Below, in pieces: positions 21,996-33,411 of a stretch of 64,000 bases of DNA. Under the pieces are notes generated by a model. It was not told the DNA's origin and made no database searches. It was given only the letters and a program-made list of their open reading frames with translations. Source of the DNA: Bostrychus sinensis. Its lineage: Eukaryota; Chordata; Actinopteri; Gobiiformes; Eleotridae. Location of the stretch: contig CM036243.1 of the NCBI GenBank assembly GCA_020698575.1, forward strand, positions 42,313,095 to 42,377,094, in the 5' to 3' direction. Numbering within the stretch: position 1 is the stretch's first letter; every line of letters begins with the position of its first letter. A program made the position numbers and the translations under genes.

Positions 21996-22300
21996 GGGTA
22001 CTTGGGCATAGATTTTTATGCTGGATGCCCTTCCCACAGGGAAGTTGAACCCCTGACCTGGCCCAGAGGCAGAAGAACTCACCACAGCTCTACAGGGAGC
22101 TGAGGCTCTGAAAGCTCTGGAGAAGAACTAGTGACCGAGAAGAAGTCTGGGGTTTTTGCTGAAGAGGTTTTACTCAAGAATCTGCTCAGAGGAGAGGCCT
22201 TGCAGCTGCACAGTCTGTTGAAAACTATTTTAATTATTGATTAGATTAATTTGACACAAAATACCAGCTCCTGCAGCTTTTGGAGCGGCTTCACCCAGAG
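21938..22300. repeat. Segmental duplicate, copy 1 (partner 51907-52277)
   Basis: Runs from GAGAGAGACCTTAC to GAGCTGGGG and is nearly identical to the sequence before gene H. Both copies lie immediately upstream of a MAEV-type promoter block. Confidence 0.8.
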
Positions 22301-22448
22301 CTGGGGCTTTTCCCTGTGTTTTTAAACAGGCAGCTGTCAGGACGCCCGCAGTGAACTCGTGAGGACCCCTGTGTGATTAGCTCCTGTGCTAACTGTGTGA
22401 CAAACAGCCCCAAAGCGGAGCCTTAAAGTGAACAGAGCGCAGTGAAAC
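22291..22448 (+). promoter_or_regulatory. Promoter/5'UTR block of gene C (MAEV-type copy 3)
   Basis: Same block as at gene A; it begins with CACCCAGAGCTGGGG at the end of the segmental duplicate. Confidence 0.6.
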
Positions 22449-22510
22449 ATGGCAGAAGTGAAGCTGAAGGAGGAGACGGAGCTGTGGGATCCCGCGGAGC
22501 ACAACAACAG
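22449..22510 (+). CDS. ZNF gene C, first coding exon (MAEVKLKEE type)
   Basis: Identical 62-nt phase-2 exon with donor GTCAGA. A CTCF-like motif follows at 22522-22537. It joins the acceptor at 24516/24517 over a 2.0-kb intron that holds a Rex3 element. Confidence 0.75.
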
Positions 22511-22919
22511 GTCAGACACAGCCGCTAGAGGGCGCTCACAGAACCAAAACAAGACGCTTTTATAGCGAACGTGGCTAAAGTGGTGCTGTAGCGGCGGTGT
22601 GCAGATGTGAGGCAGATGTGAGGCAGATGTGAGGCAGATGTGAGGTAGATCAGGTCTATTAAGCATCAAGTCTTAACCTTCAAGTTACAGCAAGTTCAAG
22701 TCAATCTTTATGAGAACCAAGCAAGACAAGTCGAGTCACTGCTTTTAGTCAGCAAGTCTTGTCGAGTCATACAATATATGTTTTGTTTTTATACATTTAC
22801 ACAAGTCTATAGACAGTAGTTATCTCAAACAGTATCTGGCAACAAACAATCTGTAGGTCTACACACCTGAGACTAAACACAGGAATACTGTTAAGTGGAA
22901 TTACAACGGAAAGTTTACA

Positions 22920-23765
22920 TCCATCCATCCATCTTCTTCCGCTTATCCGGGGCCGGGTCGCGGAGGCAGCAGTCTAAGCAAAGATGCCCAGACTTCCCTC
23001 TCCACAGACACTTCCTCCAGCTCTACCGGGGGGACCCCAAGGCGTTCCCAGGCCGAGAGACATAGTTCCTCCAGCGTGTCCTAGGTCTTCCCCGGGGCCT
23101 CCTCCCAGTGGGACATGAACACCTCCCCAGGGAGGCGTCCAGGAGGCATCCGGAACAGATGCCAGAGCCTCAGCTGACTCCTCTCAATGTGGAGGAGCAG
23201 CGGCTCTACTCCGAGCTCCTCCCGGGTGACAGAGCTCCTCACCCTCTCTCTAAGGGAGCGCCCAGCCACCCTGCCGCTTCACACTCGGCTGCAAACCGCC
23301 CCAGTGCACACTGAAGGTCCTGGTTTGATGAAGCCAACAGGACAATGTCATCCGCAAAAAGCAGAGACGAAATCCTGTGGCCCCCAAACCAGACTCCCTC
23401 CGGCCCCCAGCTGCTCCTAGAAATTCTGTCCATAAAAATCATGAACAGAACCGGTGACAAAGGGCAGCCCTGCTGGAGTCCAACATGCACTGGGAACAGG
23501 TCTGACTTACAACCGGCAATGTGAACCAAGCTCCTGCTCCGGTCATACAGGGACCGGACAGCCCTTAGCAAAGGGCCCCGGACCCCATACTCCCAGAGCA
23601 CCCCCCACAGGACACTACGAGGGACACGGTCGAACGCTTTCTCCAAATCCACAAAACACGTGGACTGGTTGGGCGAACTACGAACCCTCAAGCACCCGAT
23701 AGAGGGAGTAGAGCTGGTCCAATGTTCCACGACCAGGACGAAAACCGCATTGTTCCTCCTTGAAT
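22920..23765 (-). mobile_element. Rex3 (RTE-clade) retrotransposon, truncated and internally deleted
   Basis: On the minus strand the frame reads CFVDLEKAFDRVPRSVLW, then GLQQGCPLSPVLFMIFMDRI and SSLLFADDIVLLASS, with the RT catalytic FADD motif intact. After AAECEAAG the sequence jumps directly to AGRSLRERVRSSVTREELGV (junction about 23268), so the connecting part of the ORF is deleted. The 3' end lies at about 22920 with the CCATCCATCC-type tail. Motif order matches fish Rex3. The element is 5'-truncated near 23765 and inactive. Confidence 0.9.
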
Positions 23766-24329
23766 CGACTTTAAAATAAAACCTTTGAGTTTCAGAGTAG
23801 TACTGATAATTCCATAGTGTAAAACTCATACAGATTATTGTTCTGTTTTTGATGATCCTGGCATTAAATTTCACTCTGAGTGGTCTTAAAAAGGTTTTAA
23901 ATTTCATAAGAAAAAACCTGGAGCTACCTTGGCATAATCCCCTCACAATATTTACTAAAGTTTACTTATGAACAGAAATAATCATCTAATTTCTTTTGGC
24001 AGTGACATGTTTGAATATTATATAAAAAAAAAGTGTTAGTCAGCTGCACTTTTGTTGACTAAAGCTATAATATGTGCTTCATAACTTTAGGGCCCATTCT
24101 TAAAACTTGCACTGGGGCCCCTCATTACCTCCTTACACCACTGCTGCTGTGTCTTTACCATTAGTTGCTGTTGTGGAGGGTGGGAGCATACAGGTGTTCA
24201 GACTGAGCCCATGGTCACAGGGCTGCACAGAGAGCTCCTCTTCAGCCTCTAAACAAAGCGCTGGCCTTGTCTCTGACCTCGGTGACTGTAGGAGGAGAAC
24301 TGCAGCCTTTTGAATCAGACGTTATTTTG
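23766..24329. other. Intron 1 of gene C, no gene seen
   Basis: AT-rich remainder of the intron. 24090-24145 resembles the GGGGCCCC end of a DNA element. Confidence 0.4.
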
Positions 24330-24516
24330 TGACTGAGGCTGTTCCTCTGCAGCAGAGACTGCTTTAATGTTTACTATAGAGGACTTTAAGACTTGGATTC
24401 ATACTTTAGATCCAGAGACAACATTAGCAGTAAACTGTTATTGTCATCCACTTTCAACTCTGTCTCTTTTCTTTGAAACCAATAATGAGGTGAATGTGTG
24501 TGTTGTTTGTGTCCAG
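24330..24516 (+). repeat. Intronic block shared before exon 2 of genes C, E and H
   Basis: From GCAGCAGAGACTGC or GAGACTGCTTTAATG to the acceptor, this block is nearly identical at 24350-24516, 32330-32495 and 53210-53377. Gene A retains only the last ~90 bases (from 5216). It marks the left extent of the homogenised region. Confidence 0.8.
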
Positions 24517-26545
24517 TCTGGAGCCCCCCCACATTAAAGAGGAACCAGAGCTGTGCATCAAACAGGAGCCGGAAGAGTTTCCTTTTCACATGGTCTCTGT
24601 CAAAACTGAAGACGATGAAGACAAGTCCTCTGTGCTTCATCAAAGACCAACTGAGGAGAACAGAGAGGAAACTAATGGAGAGGACTGTGGAGCAGAAGCA
24701 GGCTGCAGCTCAGATCCACTCACACAGTTACACTCAGATAGTGAGGAGCACACTGACAGCTCTTCTGACACCGACCACTCAGAAGACTATAGTCAAGAAC
24801 AGGCTCCGTCAAAAAGAAGCTACGCAATGATCAGTCCTGACTCCTCTGTGACTGATGTGGGAGGAACCCACAGACCTTACAGCTGCTCAGACTGTGGGAA
24901 GAGGTTCTTTCGCAAACATAAGTTACACAATCACATGATCGTTCACACAGGAGAGCGACCTCACAAATGTTCAGTTTGTGAGAAAAGTTTCAAACGAAAA
25001 AGTAATCTTAAGAAACATCTGAAAGTCCGACATCACATCTGTCCCGTTTGTAAGAAAGGTTTTGTACAGAACACTGATCTGTTGCTGCATATGAGGACTC
25101 ACACTGAAGACGGGACGTCGATGGCAAATCCTGACTCCTCGGCTGACTCCAGACCTTACAGCTGCTCAGAGTGTGGGAAGGGATTTAGGTGGACTTCTGC
25201 GTTGAAAGTGCACATGTTTGTCCACTCAGATAAGAGGCCTCACAAATGTTCAGATTGTGAGAGAAGTTTCAAGTTAAAAAGTAATCTTAAGAAACATCAG
25301 AGAGTTCAACATCACATCTGTCCAGTTTGTGAGAAAGGTTTTACAGGGAGCTTTAATCTAAGGACACATCTGAGGACTCATGTAGAGGATGACTCCTCTG
25401 TGACTGATGTGGGAGGAACCCACAGACCTTACAGCTGCTCAGACTGTGGGAGGGGATTTAGGTGGAATTCTGCGTTGAAAGTGCACATGTTTGTTCACTC
25501 AGATAAGAGGCCTCACAAATGTTCAGTTTGTGAGAAAAGTTTTAAACTTAAACGTCATCTTCTTACTCATCAGAGAATTCACACTGGAGAGACTTCTTTC
25601 AAATGTTCAGTTTGTGAGAAATGTTTTGATCTAAAATCAAATTTTATAAAACATCAAAAAGTTCATACTGGAGAGAAACCCTACACCTGTACGTTTTGTG
25701 AGAAAGATTTTAAAGAAAAGTCTGATCTTAAAACACATATGAGAACTCACACAGGAGAGAGACCTTACGTCTGTTCAGTTTGTGAGAAAGGTTTTACCGA
25801 AAAATTTATTCTTGTTAAACATCAGAAAATTCACCTTGGAGAAAAACTCTGCATCTGTCCAGTTTGTGAGAAAGGTTTTACAGGAAAAGGTGATCTTAAA
25901 ACACACATGAGAACTCACCCAGGAGAGAGACCTTACGTCTGTTCAGTTTGTGAGAAAGGTTTCAAACAGAAATCTATTCTCGTTAAACATCTGAAAATTC
26001 ACACTGGAGAGAAACCATACATCTGTTCAGTTTGTGAGAAAAGTTTTAACGTAAAATCCTATCTTCTAAAACATCAGAAAATTCACATTGGAGAAAAAAC
26101 CCACATCTGTTCAGTTTGTGAGAAAGTTTTTAAGGAAAAAGGGCATCTTAGTAGACACATGAGAACTCACACAGGAGAGAAGCCTTTTGTTTGTTCAGTT
26201 TGTGAGAAAGGTTTTGCAGAAAAATTTATTCTTGTTAAACATCAGAAAATTCACACAGGAGAGAAACCCTACATCTGTTCAGTTTGTGAGAAAGCTTTTA
26301 CACAAAAAGGGCATCTTAGTAGACACATGAGCACTCACACAGGAGAGAAACCTTACGTCTGTTCAGTTTGTAAGAAAGGTTTTGAGCTAAAATGTCTTCT
26401 TACTGAACATCTAAAGCATCCCCATTACATCTGTCCAGTTTGTAAGAAAGGTTTTACAGAGGAGACTCATCTGCGCGATCATATGAAGACTCACGAAAAA
26501 ATCTATAGTTTTATAATTAGTAACTTTAAAATTATACAAAATTAA
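24517..26545 (+). CDS. ZNF gene C, last exon: 19-finger C2H2 protein
   Basis: The largest array in the window: with exon 1, 696 residues. The acidic N-terminus has IKEE, IKQE and VKTE motifs. Nineteen fingers follow. The first nine or so come in groups separated by spacers such as THTEDGTSMANPDSSADS and VEDDSSVTDVGGTH; fingers 8-17 are joined mostly by TGEKPY-type linkers. Linker-less joins occur at fingers 2-3, 5-6 and 18-19 (HLKVRHHICPVC, HQRVQHHICPVC, HLKHPHYICPVC). Fingers 4 and 7 are near copies of each other, showing recent expansion inside the array. All fingers keep C2H2. A DNA-binding nuclear regulator is expected; the target is not predictable by eye. Confidence 0.9.
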
Positions 26546-27135
26546 AAAGACTAAACCAGAAACAGAAACGTCTCCTGACCGTTCTTGTTCAGCTTCAGAC
26601 CGTTCTAAAAACACAGTTATTTGGAGATTTCAGTTTGACTTTCACTGGACTCCTTTGATGGGTTAAAGACACGCTGCTCACACAGCTTCTGTGGACGTTA
26701 AGGCACTTTCACAGAGTCTGAACAGCTGCAGGTCACATGGTCCAGACATCTTTGCCCTGATCTTCCAGATGTCATTCCAGCTGCATTAGGTCCTGGTCTT
26801 TGTAAGGACTCAATAATTGTTCCTGAGCCAAAGAATGAAAGCCCAAAGACACTGAATGACTGTAGACCAGTGGCTCTGGTCTCACTGACTTTAACGCTCT
26901 GTATAGGATCAGGGCAGAAAGGACAAAACTATTATTGGTGTAAACTTCTGTTGCTGCCATGAGGATTCCAAGTGTCATCAGCCTCTTTTTAATTTCTTGT
27001 ATTGTTGTTGTTGTCTGTTATATGTTCACTGCTGGCTGAGGAGAATGAAGATACTCTGAACCTGGGCCTTTTCTTCTCTTTGTTCATTGTAAAGTCAACA
27101 TTTTAAATCAATAAAAGCTTTAGACATAAACACTA
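26546..27135 (+). other. 3' module of gene C
   Basis: Homologous to the 3' modules of A and D but with the dead finger deleted (join near 26621). It keeps the LINE RT relic (about 26810-26910) and the polyadenylation signal AATAAA at 27110-27115. Confidence 0.65.
27110..27115 (+). terminator. Polyadenylation signal of gene C
   Basis: AATAAA in the conserved context shared with genes A and D. Confidence 0.6.
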
Positions 27136-27149
27136 GTTATGTTGTCACG

Positions 27150-27245
27150 TGATTTTTTTTAGTTTTATTTTTTTTAGTTTAATACAAAAAACGGGCTTCT
27201 TCATTATTATTTAGGGACAATTTTATTAAACTACATTCATTTTAA

Positions 27246-27280
<35 letters not shown>

Positions 27281-27524
27281 AATTTGTGTATTTAGCCTAA
27301 AAAATACCTCTTTTTTTTTTTAGGCATTTTTAAATTTAATAGGATTTAAAATTGAATTTATTTTAATATCTGTAATAAATTTATATGCTGCTTCTAATTA
27401 TTATGAATATTTTAAACACAGACTTGACCACAGATGAACAAGGCCCCACTCTAATGGGCCCCTAAACCTCCAGGGCCCCAGTGCAGTTGCACTGGCTGCA
27501 CTGCCTGATGTTACGCCCCTGCTT
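27150..27524. mobile_element. Insertion present after genes C and D but not A
   Basis: Compared with gene A, where CACGTGAT runs straight to CGTGTGTCCAGTTTG, the C copy has about 375 extra bases, with an ATT microsatellite at 27249-27281 and a GGGGCGTAACATCAGG end (read on the minus strand). CAGGGGCGTA is a common start of fish hAT-like elements. The D copy is at about 31105-31462. Confidence 0.5.
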
Positions 27525-27698
27525 TCATGTGTCCAGTTTGTAATATTTACCATGATGCAACAGTCTTTACACAACAAATGTATTAGTTCAGGCTCTGTAC
27601 CAGTTCAGTCCATATACAGTATGAGTCCTTGCAGCTGTCCAGAGCATTAGAGCTCTCTATAGTGAGCAGCAGGAGTGGATGAGTGAGTGATTTGACTT

Positions 27699-27855
27699 CA
27701 CCCAGAGCTGGGGCTTTTCCCTGTGTTTTTAACCAGGCAGCTGTCAGGACGCCCGCAGTGAACTCGTGAGGACCCCTGTGTGATTAGCTCCTGTGCTAAC
27801 TGTGTGACAAACAGCCCCAAAGCGGAGCCTTAAAGTGAACAGAGCGCAGTGAAAC
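27699..27855 (+). promoter_or_regulatory. Promoter/5'UTR block of gene D (MAEV-type copy 4)
   Basis: Same block as at gene A. About 170 further bases upstream also match the block before gene E, because of the tandem duplication. Confidence 0.6.
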
Positions 27856-27917
27856 ATGGCAGAAGTGAAGCTGAAGGAGGAGACGGAGCTGTGGGATCCC
27901 GCGGAGCACAACAACAG
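27856..27917 (+). CDS. ZNF gene D, first coding exon (MAEVKLKEE type)
   Basis: Identical 62-nt phase-2 exon and donor; CTCF-like motif at 27929-27944. Joins 29241 across 1.3 kb. Confidence 0.75.
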
Positions 27918-28027
27918 GTCAGACACAGCCGCTAGAGGGCGCTCACAGAACCAAAACAAGACGCTTTTATGCTCAATGTGGGAGGCTAAAGTGGAATGGA
28001 AATCACATCCAGATGTTTTCTGTCTCT

Positions 28028-28413
28028 GTGAAACATGAAGAAAAATCTTTCCTCAAACCAAAGACGTTCTGTTTGTCCAGTGATTATTACGGACTTTACG
28101 GTTTATGAAAATGTGTTTATGAAACAGAGGCAGATTAAAGTTGACAATATTTATTTCAAACACAAAGAAGTGGTTATTTTCCCATACGCTACCATATCTC
28201 CCAGATCTAATTTGTATAACCCCGAATTAACTCCACCCTGTACGGTACAAACCCACACAACCCACACTGTACTTTACATGAGTTTACAACACTTCAAGAA
28301 CACCGCACACTGGTTCACAGCAACGATCAGGAATTATACATTAGAACTGTTGAGTATGTGTGTAACTATTATGGGAAGTGACCGAAGCAAACAAACAAAC
28401 AAACAAACAAAAA
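28028..28413. other. Intron 1 of gene D, no gene seen
   Basis: An open frame of 148 codons (28035-28481) crosses this stretch but resembles no family I know and runs into a CAAA microsatellite (28389-28412). Treated as non-coding. Confidence 0.4.
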
Positions 28414-28916
28414 TGGAAAATACCAAGTTAGTCCTTTACAGGTGTAGGCAAGCAGGCCGCAAGGCGAGGCGGACTCACTAAAAACCTCATCTAACTCAAA
28501 CTAAAGACAGCAGGGACATAAACACAACTGTAAAAAACACAAAATACAAAATTACAAAACACAATATTTAAACAACATTTTTAATGTTCCTAAAACCTGT
28601 ATTAAAAATGTACCTGTGCGTCGTGAACGCCTCACACACAGCCATTCCTCAGTCACAGGTCGACAGATCTTTAAAACCCTGGCGTGGTCCTACCACAAAG
28701 TAACACATTAAAAATACATTTACTCAATTAAAAGTAACACCCTGTAAAAAACTATAAAAAACTTACCAATCCCTTGATTACAACCACGCACGGCGTGGGC
28801 CCAGCAAACTCCCTGCCTCCCACGGAAACTGGCACCTCGTGGGCAAACAGCCCACTTCCTATTTATCCTTTTTTGCCGGCGGGGCCCCAGCGACCCCCGA
28901 GGTACCACCCGTTACA
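28414..28916 (-). mobile_element. Possible solo LTR
   Basis: Read on the minus strand it begins TGTAACGGGTGGTACC and could end in CA at 28414. A TATA-like GGATAAATAGGAAG lies about 50 bases from its start. Flanks are A-rich on both sides (AAAA), which cannot prove a target duplication. The resemblance is to LTR-retrotransposon promoters in general; no internal region is present. Confidence 0.3.
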
Positions 28917-29240
28917 AAAAGAAGAAGGCACTTTCATATTCATAGATTTTCTAATTTAGCATTTTTCAGGCTTTCATTTCATTTTTAAAGCTCCCTCTTT
29001 GCCCAGTTATTTTAACTCTCTACTTTCATTTTATATTAATGAGGAGACAGTCCTTTGGCCTTAAACACTCTTTATGTAAAAATCTTTGGCCAGAAAGTAC
29101 ACAGAGCATAACGCACGTTTTAATGTGACAAACTGAACACTGCAGGGGCATAAGCTTTGTTCTTGTTTTAATTTAGCACTAATAAGAGTCATTTGAATAT
29201 GTTTGTAATTAAACTTAAGTACTGTGTTGTTTGTGTCCAG

Positions 29241-30234
29241 TCTGGAGCCCCCCCACATTAAAGAGGAACCAGAGCTGTGCATCAAACAGGAGCCGGAAGA
29301 GTTTCCTTTTCACATGGTCTCTGTCAAAACTGAAGATGATGAAGACAAGTCCTCTGTGCTTCATCAAAGACCAACTGAGGAGAACAGAGAGGAAACTAAT
29401 GGAGAGGACTGTGGAGCAGAAGCAGGCTGCAGCTCAGATCCACTCACACAGTTACACTCAGATAGTGAGGAGCACACTGACAGCTCTTCTGACACCGACC
29501 ACTCAGAAGACTATAGTCAAGAACAGGCTCCGGCAAAAAGAAGCTACGCTGTGATAAATCCTGGCTCCTCTGGGACTGATGTGAAACCATACAGCTGCTC
29601 AGACTGTGGGAAGAGGTTTAAGTGGAATTCAGATTTACGGATGCACATGTTAGTTCACACAGGAGAACGGCCTCACAAATGTTCAGATTGTGAGAGAAGT
29701 TTTAATGTAAAAAGTAATCTTAAGAAACATCAGAGAGTTCAACATCACATCTGTCCAGTTTGTAAGAAAGGTTTTACAGGGAGGTTTAAACTAACGGCAC
29801 ATCTGAGGACTCATGTAGAGGATGACTCCTCTGTGCCTGATATGGGAGGAACCCACAGACCATACAGCTGCTCAGACTGTGGGAAGGGGTTTAAGTGGAA
29901 TTGTGACTTACAGGTGCACAGGTCAGTTCACACAGAAGAACGGCCTCACAAATGTTCAGTTTGTGAGAAAGGTTTTAAACTAAAACGTGATCTTCTTAGA
30001 CATCAGAGAATTCACTCAGAAGAGAGACCTTTCAAATGTTCAGTTTGTGAGAAAGGTTTTACAAAAAAAGGTAATCTTATTAGACATTTAAAAACTCACA
30101 CACGAAAGAGACCTTACGTTTGTTCAGTTTGTAAGAAAGGTTTTACAGAGGAGACTCATCTGCGCGATCATATGAAGACTCATGAAAAAATCTATAGTTT
30201 TATAATTAATAACTTTAAAAGTATACAAAATTAA
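29241..30234 (+). CDS. ZNF gene D, last exon: 7-finger C2H2 protein
   Basis: With exon 1 this gives 351 residues. The N-terminal acidic block is the cluster-wide one (IKEE, IKQE and VKTE motifs), ending SYAVINPGSSGTDVKP, slightly different from A, B and C. Seven fingers: three, a spacer (VEDDSSVPDMGGTHR), then four. Fingers 2-3 are joined without a linker (HQRVQHHICPVC). The C-terminal finger and tail (TEETHLRDHMKTHEKIYSF) are nearly the same as in gene C. Expected role: DNA-binding nuclear regulator. Confidence 0.9.
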
Positions 30235-31010
30235 AAAGACTAACCCAGAAACAGAAACGTCTCCTGACCGTTCTTGTTCAGCTACAGACCGTTCTAAAAA
30301 CACAGTTATTTGTTCCATGTTTGTTTCCAGAGCTCATCTCATGAACAGATTTTTTTAAAGATGTGTTTCTGACTTTACCGACCGCCTTGAATAAATCCTG
30401 ACTCCTCTGTGAGTGATGTGGGAGAAAACTCCAAACCATACAGGTGTTCAGAGTGTGGGCAGAGGTTTAGATTTAGTTTACAGAGACGCACTACTTCACA
30501 CAGGAGAGAGAGCTTTCAGTTTGACTTTCACTGGACTCCTTTGATGGGTTAAAGACACACTGCTCACACAGCTTCTGTGGACATTAAGGCACTTTCACAG
30601 AGTCTGAACAGCTGCAGGTCACATGGTCCAGACATCTTTGCCCTGATCTTCCAGATGTCATTCCAGCTGCATTAGGTCCTGGTCTTTGTAAGGACTCAAT
30701 AATTGTTCCTGAGCCAAAGAATGAAAGCCCAAAGACACTGAATGACTGTAGACCAGTGGCTCTGGTCTCACTGACTTTAACGCTCTGTATAGGATCAGGG
30801 CAGAAAGGACAAAACTATTATTGGTGTAAACTTCTGTTGCTGCCATGAGGATTCCAAGTGTCATCAGCCTCTTTTTAATTTCTTGTATTGTTGTTGTTGT
30901 CTGTTATATGTTCACTGCTGGCTGAGGAGAATGAAGATACTCTGAACCTGTACCTTTTCTTCTCTTTGTTCATTGTAAAGTCAACATTTTAAATCAATAA
31001 AAGCTTTAGA
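30235..31010 (+). other. 3' module of gene D
   Basis: Near-identical to the module after gene A, with the dead finger (30388-30530) and LINE RT relic (about 30695-30795). AATAAA is at 30996-31001. Confidence 0.65.
30996..31001 (+). terminator. Polyadenylation signal of gene D
   Basis: AATAAA in the conserved context of genes A and C. Confidence 0.6.
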
Positions 31011-31037
31011 CATAACCACTAGTTATGTTGTCACGTG

Positions 31038-31040
<3 letters not shown>

Positions 31041-31082
<42 letters not shown>

Positions 31083-31104
31083 TTATTTATTTATTTATTT
31101 ATTT
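31041..31104. repeat. (AT)n followed by (TTTA)n microsatellite
   Basis: About 19 AT dinucleotides and then six TTTA units. Absent from the otherwise equivalent place after gene C, so it arose after the tandem duplication or was lost from C. Confidence 0.95.
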
Positions 31105-31462
31105 TTTAGTTTAATACAAAAAACAGGGGCTTATTCATTATTATTTAGGGACAATTTTATGAAACTACATTCATTTTAAATTATTATTATTATTATTATT
31201 ATTATTATCATTATTACAATTTGTGTATTTAGCCTAAAAAATACCTCTTTTTTTTTTTAGGCATTTTTAAATTTAATAGGATTTAAAATTGAATTTATTT
31301 TAATATCTGTAACAGATTTATATGCTGCTTCTAATTATTATGAATATTTTAAACACAGACTTGACCACAGATGAACAAGGCCCCACTCTAATGGGCCCCT
31401 AAACCTCCAGGGCCCCAGTGCAGTTGCACTGGCTGCACTGCCTGATGTTACGCCCCTGCTTT
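31105..31462. mobile_element. Second copy of the insertion found after gene C
   Basis: Matches 27150-27524, including the ATT microsatellite (31182-31209) and the CCTGATGTTACGCCCCTG end. Confidence 0.5.
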
Positions 31463-31634
31463 CATGTGTCCAGTTTGTAATATTTACCATGATGCAACAG
31501 TCTTTACACAACAAATGTATTAGTTCAGGCTCAGTACCAGTTCAGTCCATATACAGTATGAGTCCTTGCAGCTGTCCAGAGCATTAGAGCTCTCTATAGT
31601 GAGCAGCAGGAGTGGATGAGTGAGTGATTTGACT

Positions 31635-31792
31635 TCACCCAGAGCTGGGGCTTTTCCCTGTGTTTTTAACCAGGCAGCTGTCAGGACGCCCGCAGTGAAC
31701 TCGTGAGGACCCCTGTGTGATTAGCTCCTGTGCTAACTGTGTGACAAACAGCCCCAAAGCGGAGCCTTAAAGTGAACAGAGCGCAGTGAAAC
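31635..31792 (+). promoter_or_regulatory. Promoter/5'UTR block of gene E (MAEV-type copy 5)
   Basis: Same block as at genes A, C and D. Confidence 0.6.
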
Positions 31793-31854
31793 ATGGCAGA
31801 AGTGAAGCTGAAGGAGGAGACGGAGCTGTGGGATCCCGCGGAGCACAACAACAG
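31793..31854 (+). CDS. ZNF gene E, first coding exon (MAEVKLKEE type)
   Basis: Identical 62-nt phase-2 exon; CTCF-like motif at 31866-31881. Joins 32496 over a 641-base intron. Confidence 0.75.
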
Positions 31855-32495
31855 GTCAGACACAGCCGCTAGAGGGCGCTCACAGAACCAAAACAAGACG
31901 CTTTTATGCTCAATGTGGGAGGCTAAAGTGTGCAGATGTGAGGCTGTGGCTGTAGGAACAGGTCCGGATGGAGAAAGGAACCTACCTGATGTTGTCATGG
32001 ACAGAGTCCGTTTTAACAATAAAACCAAACACTGAATAATCTTCATTGCTTTGATAGAGTTGTATAAATGTTACAGCTGCTGTGTAATTTAATTAATTTT
32101 AATCGTGATGATTACTTTGGCTCCCAGTGATTACAAAATCTATAGAATTGAGAAAAAACAATTAATTAAATTGGACTCTGAATGACTTCACAAAACCTGC
32201 AGAAAAATCTACTGAGACTGTGTTTATTTACTTATGAAGCTAACATTAGCCCGCTGTTCAGGGGTAAAAGTAAAAGTCAAAGTGAATCCTTGCCCTTGTG
32301 TGGTGAAAGATGGACTTTACAGTCCAGAGTCCAGAGACTGCTTTAATGTTTACTATAGAGGACTTTAAGACTTGGATTCATACTTTAGATCCAGAGACAA
32401 CATTAGCAGTAAACTGTTATTGTCATCCACTTTCAACTCTGTCTCTTTTCTTTGAAACCAATAATGAGGTGAATGTGTGTGTTGTTTGTGTCCAG

Positions 32496-33411
32496 TCTGG
32501 AGCCCCCCCACATTAAAGAGGAACCAGAGCTGTGCATCAAACAGGAGCCGGAAGAGTTTCCTTTTCACATGGTCTCTGTCAAAACTGAAGATGATGAAGA
32601 CAAGTCCTCTGTGCTTCATCAAAGACCAACTGAGGAGAACAGAGAGGAAACTAATGGAGAGGACTGTGGAGCAGAAGCAGGCTGCAGCTCAGGTTTAATG
32701 AGACCGAGCGTACACACTTTCAGTTGTTCTGTCTGTAACAAAGGTTTTGCTCAGAAGTACCGGCTTAGTGTACACATGAGGCTACACACAGGAGAGAGAC
32801 CTTACAGTTGTCCAGTTTGTTCAAAATCCTATACATACAAGTCTAATCTGAAAGAACATATGAAAAAACACAGCCAGAAGCAGTCTCCCGTCAGACCTCA
32901 CAGGTGCTCAGAGTGTGGGAGGAGCTTTCTGACCAGGGTGGAGTTACAGAGCCACACGTTCGATCACTCAGCAGCATTCAGGTGTTCAGTTTGTCAGAAA
33001 GGATTCAAGCTTAAAGGAACTCTCAAGAGACACATGATGATTCACACAGGAGAGAAACCCTACAGCTGTCCAGTTTGTACCAGAGCCTTTAGACACAGCA
33101 ACTCCCTCAAGGGCCATTTGCAAAACCACAAAAGGGAAAAGGATCCTTTAGCTCACATTTCAGCCGCTCAGACGGACGCAGCGCAGAGCGGAGAGGACGG
33201 CGGAGCGGAGTCAGAACCAGAGGAAGAGGAGGAACGTTCCCTCGTCTCCGTAAAGGAACCAAACAGAGGTAAAGGTCTGCGCACGGCCAGGGCTCGCGTT
33301 CATGATGCAGCTGGAGCTCGGCAGTTCCGACCCCGACTCAGAAAAACGGCCTTGAACACCGTCTCGGGTCGGGATTTTTGTTTGGAAACTTGGACTCCAG
33401 AGTTTCCGTGA
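32496..33411 (+). CDS. ZNF gene E, last exon: 5-finger C2H2 protein, chimeric
   Basis: With exon 1 this gives 325 residues. The start is the cluster-wide acidic block, but identity stops sharply after GCAGGCTGCAGCTCAG (32693). What follows (GLMRPSVHTFSCSVC) is unlike the SDPLTQLHSD stretch of its relatives. Five fingers follow, then a 90-residue tail rich in Glu and Arg (ESEPEEEEERSLVSV) that ends LETWTPEFP. The Ser/Asp-rich segment is therefore missing. The finger region looks older and more diverged than that of A-D, so this is probably an old ZNF gene whose 5' half was overwritten by gene conversion. Confidence 0.85.

Noticed and set aside
28035..28481. 148-codon + frame in intron 1 of gene D
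   Set aside because: No recognisable family; composition matches surrounding non-coding DNA and it runs through a CAAA microsatellite.
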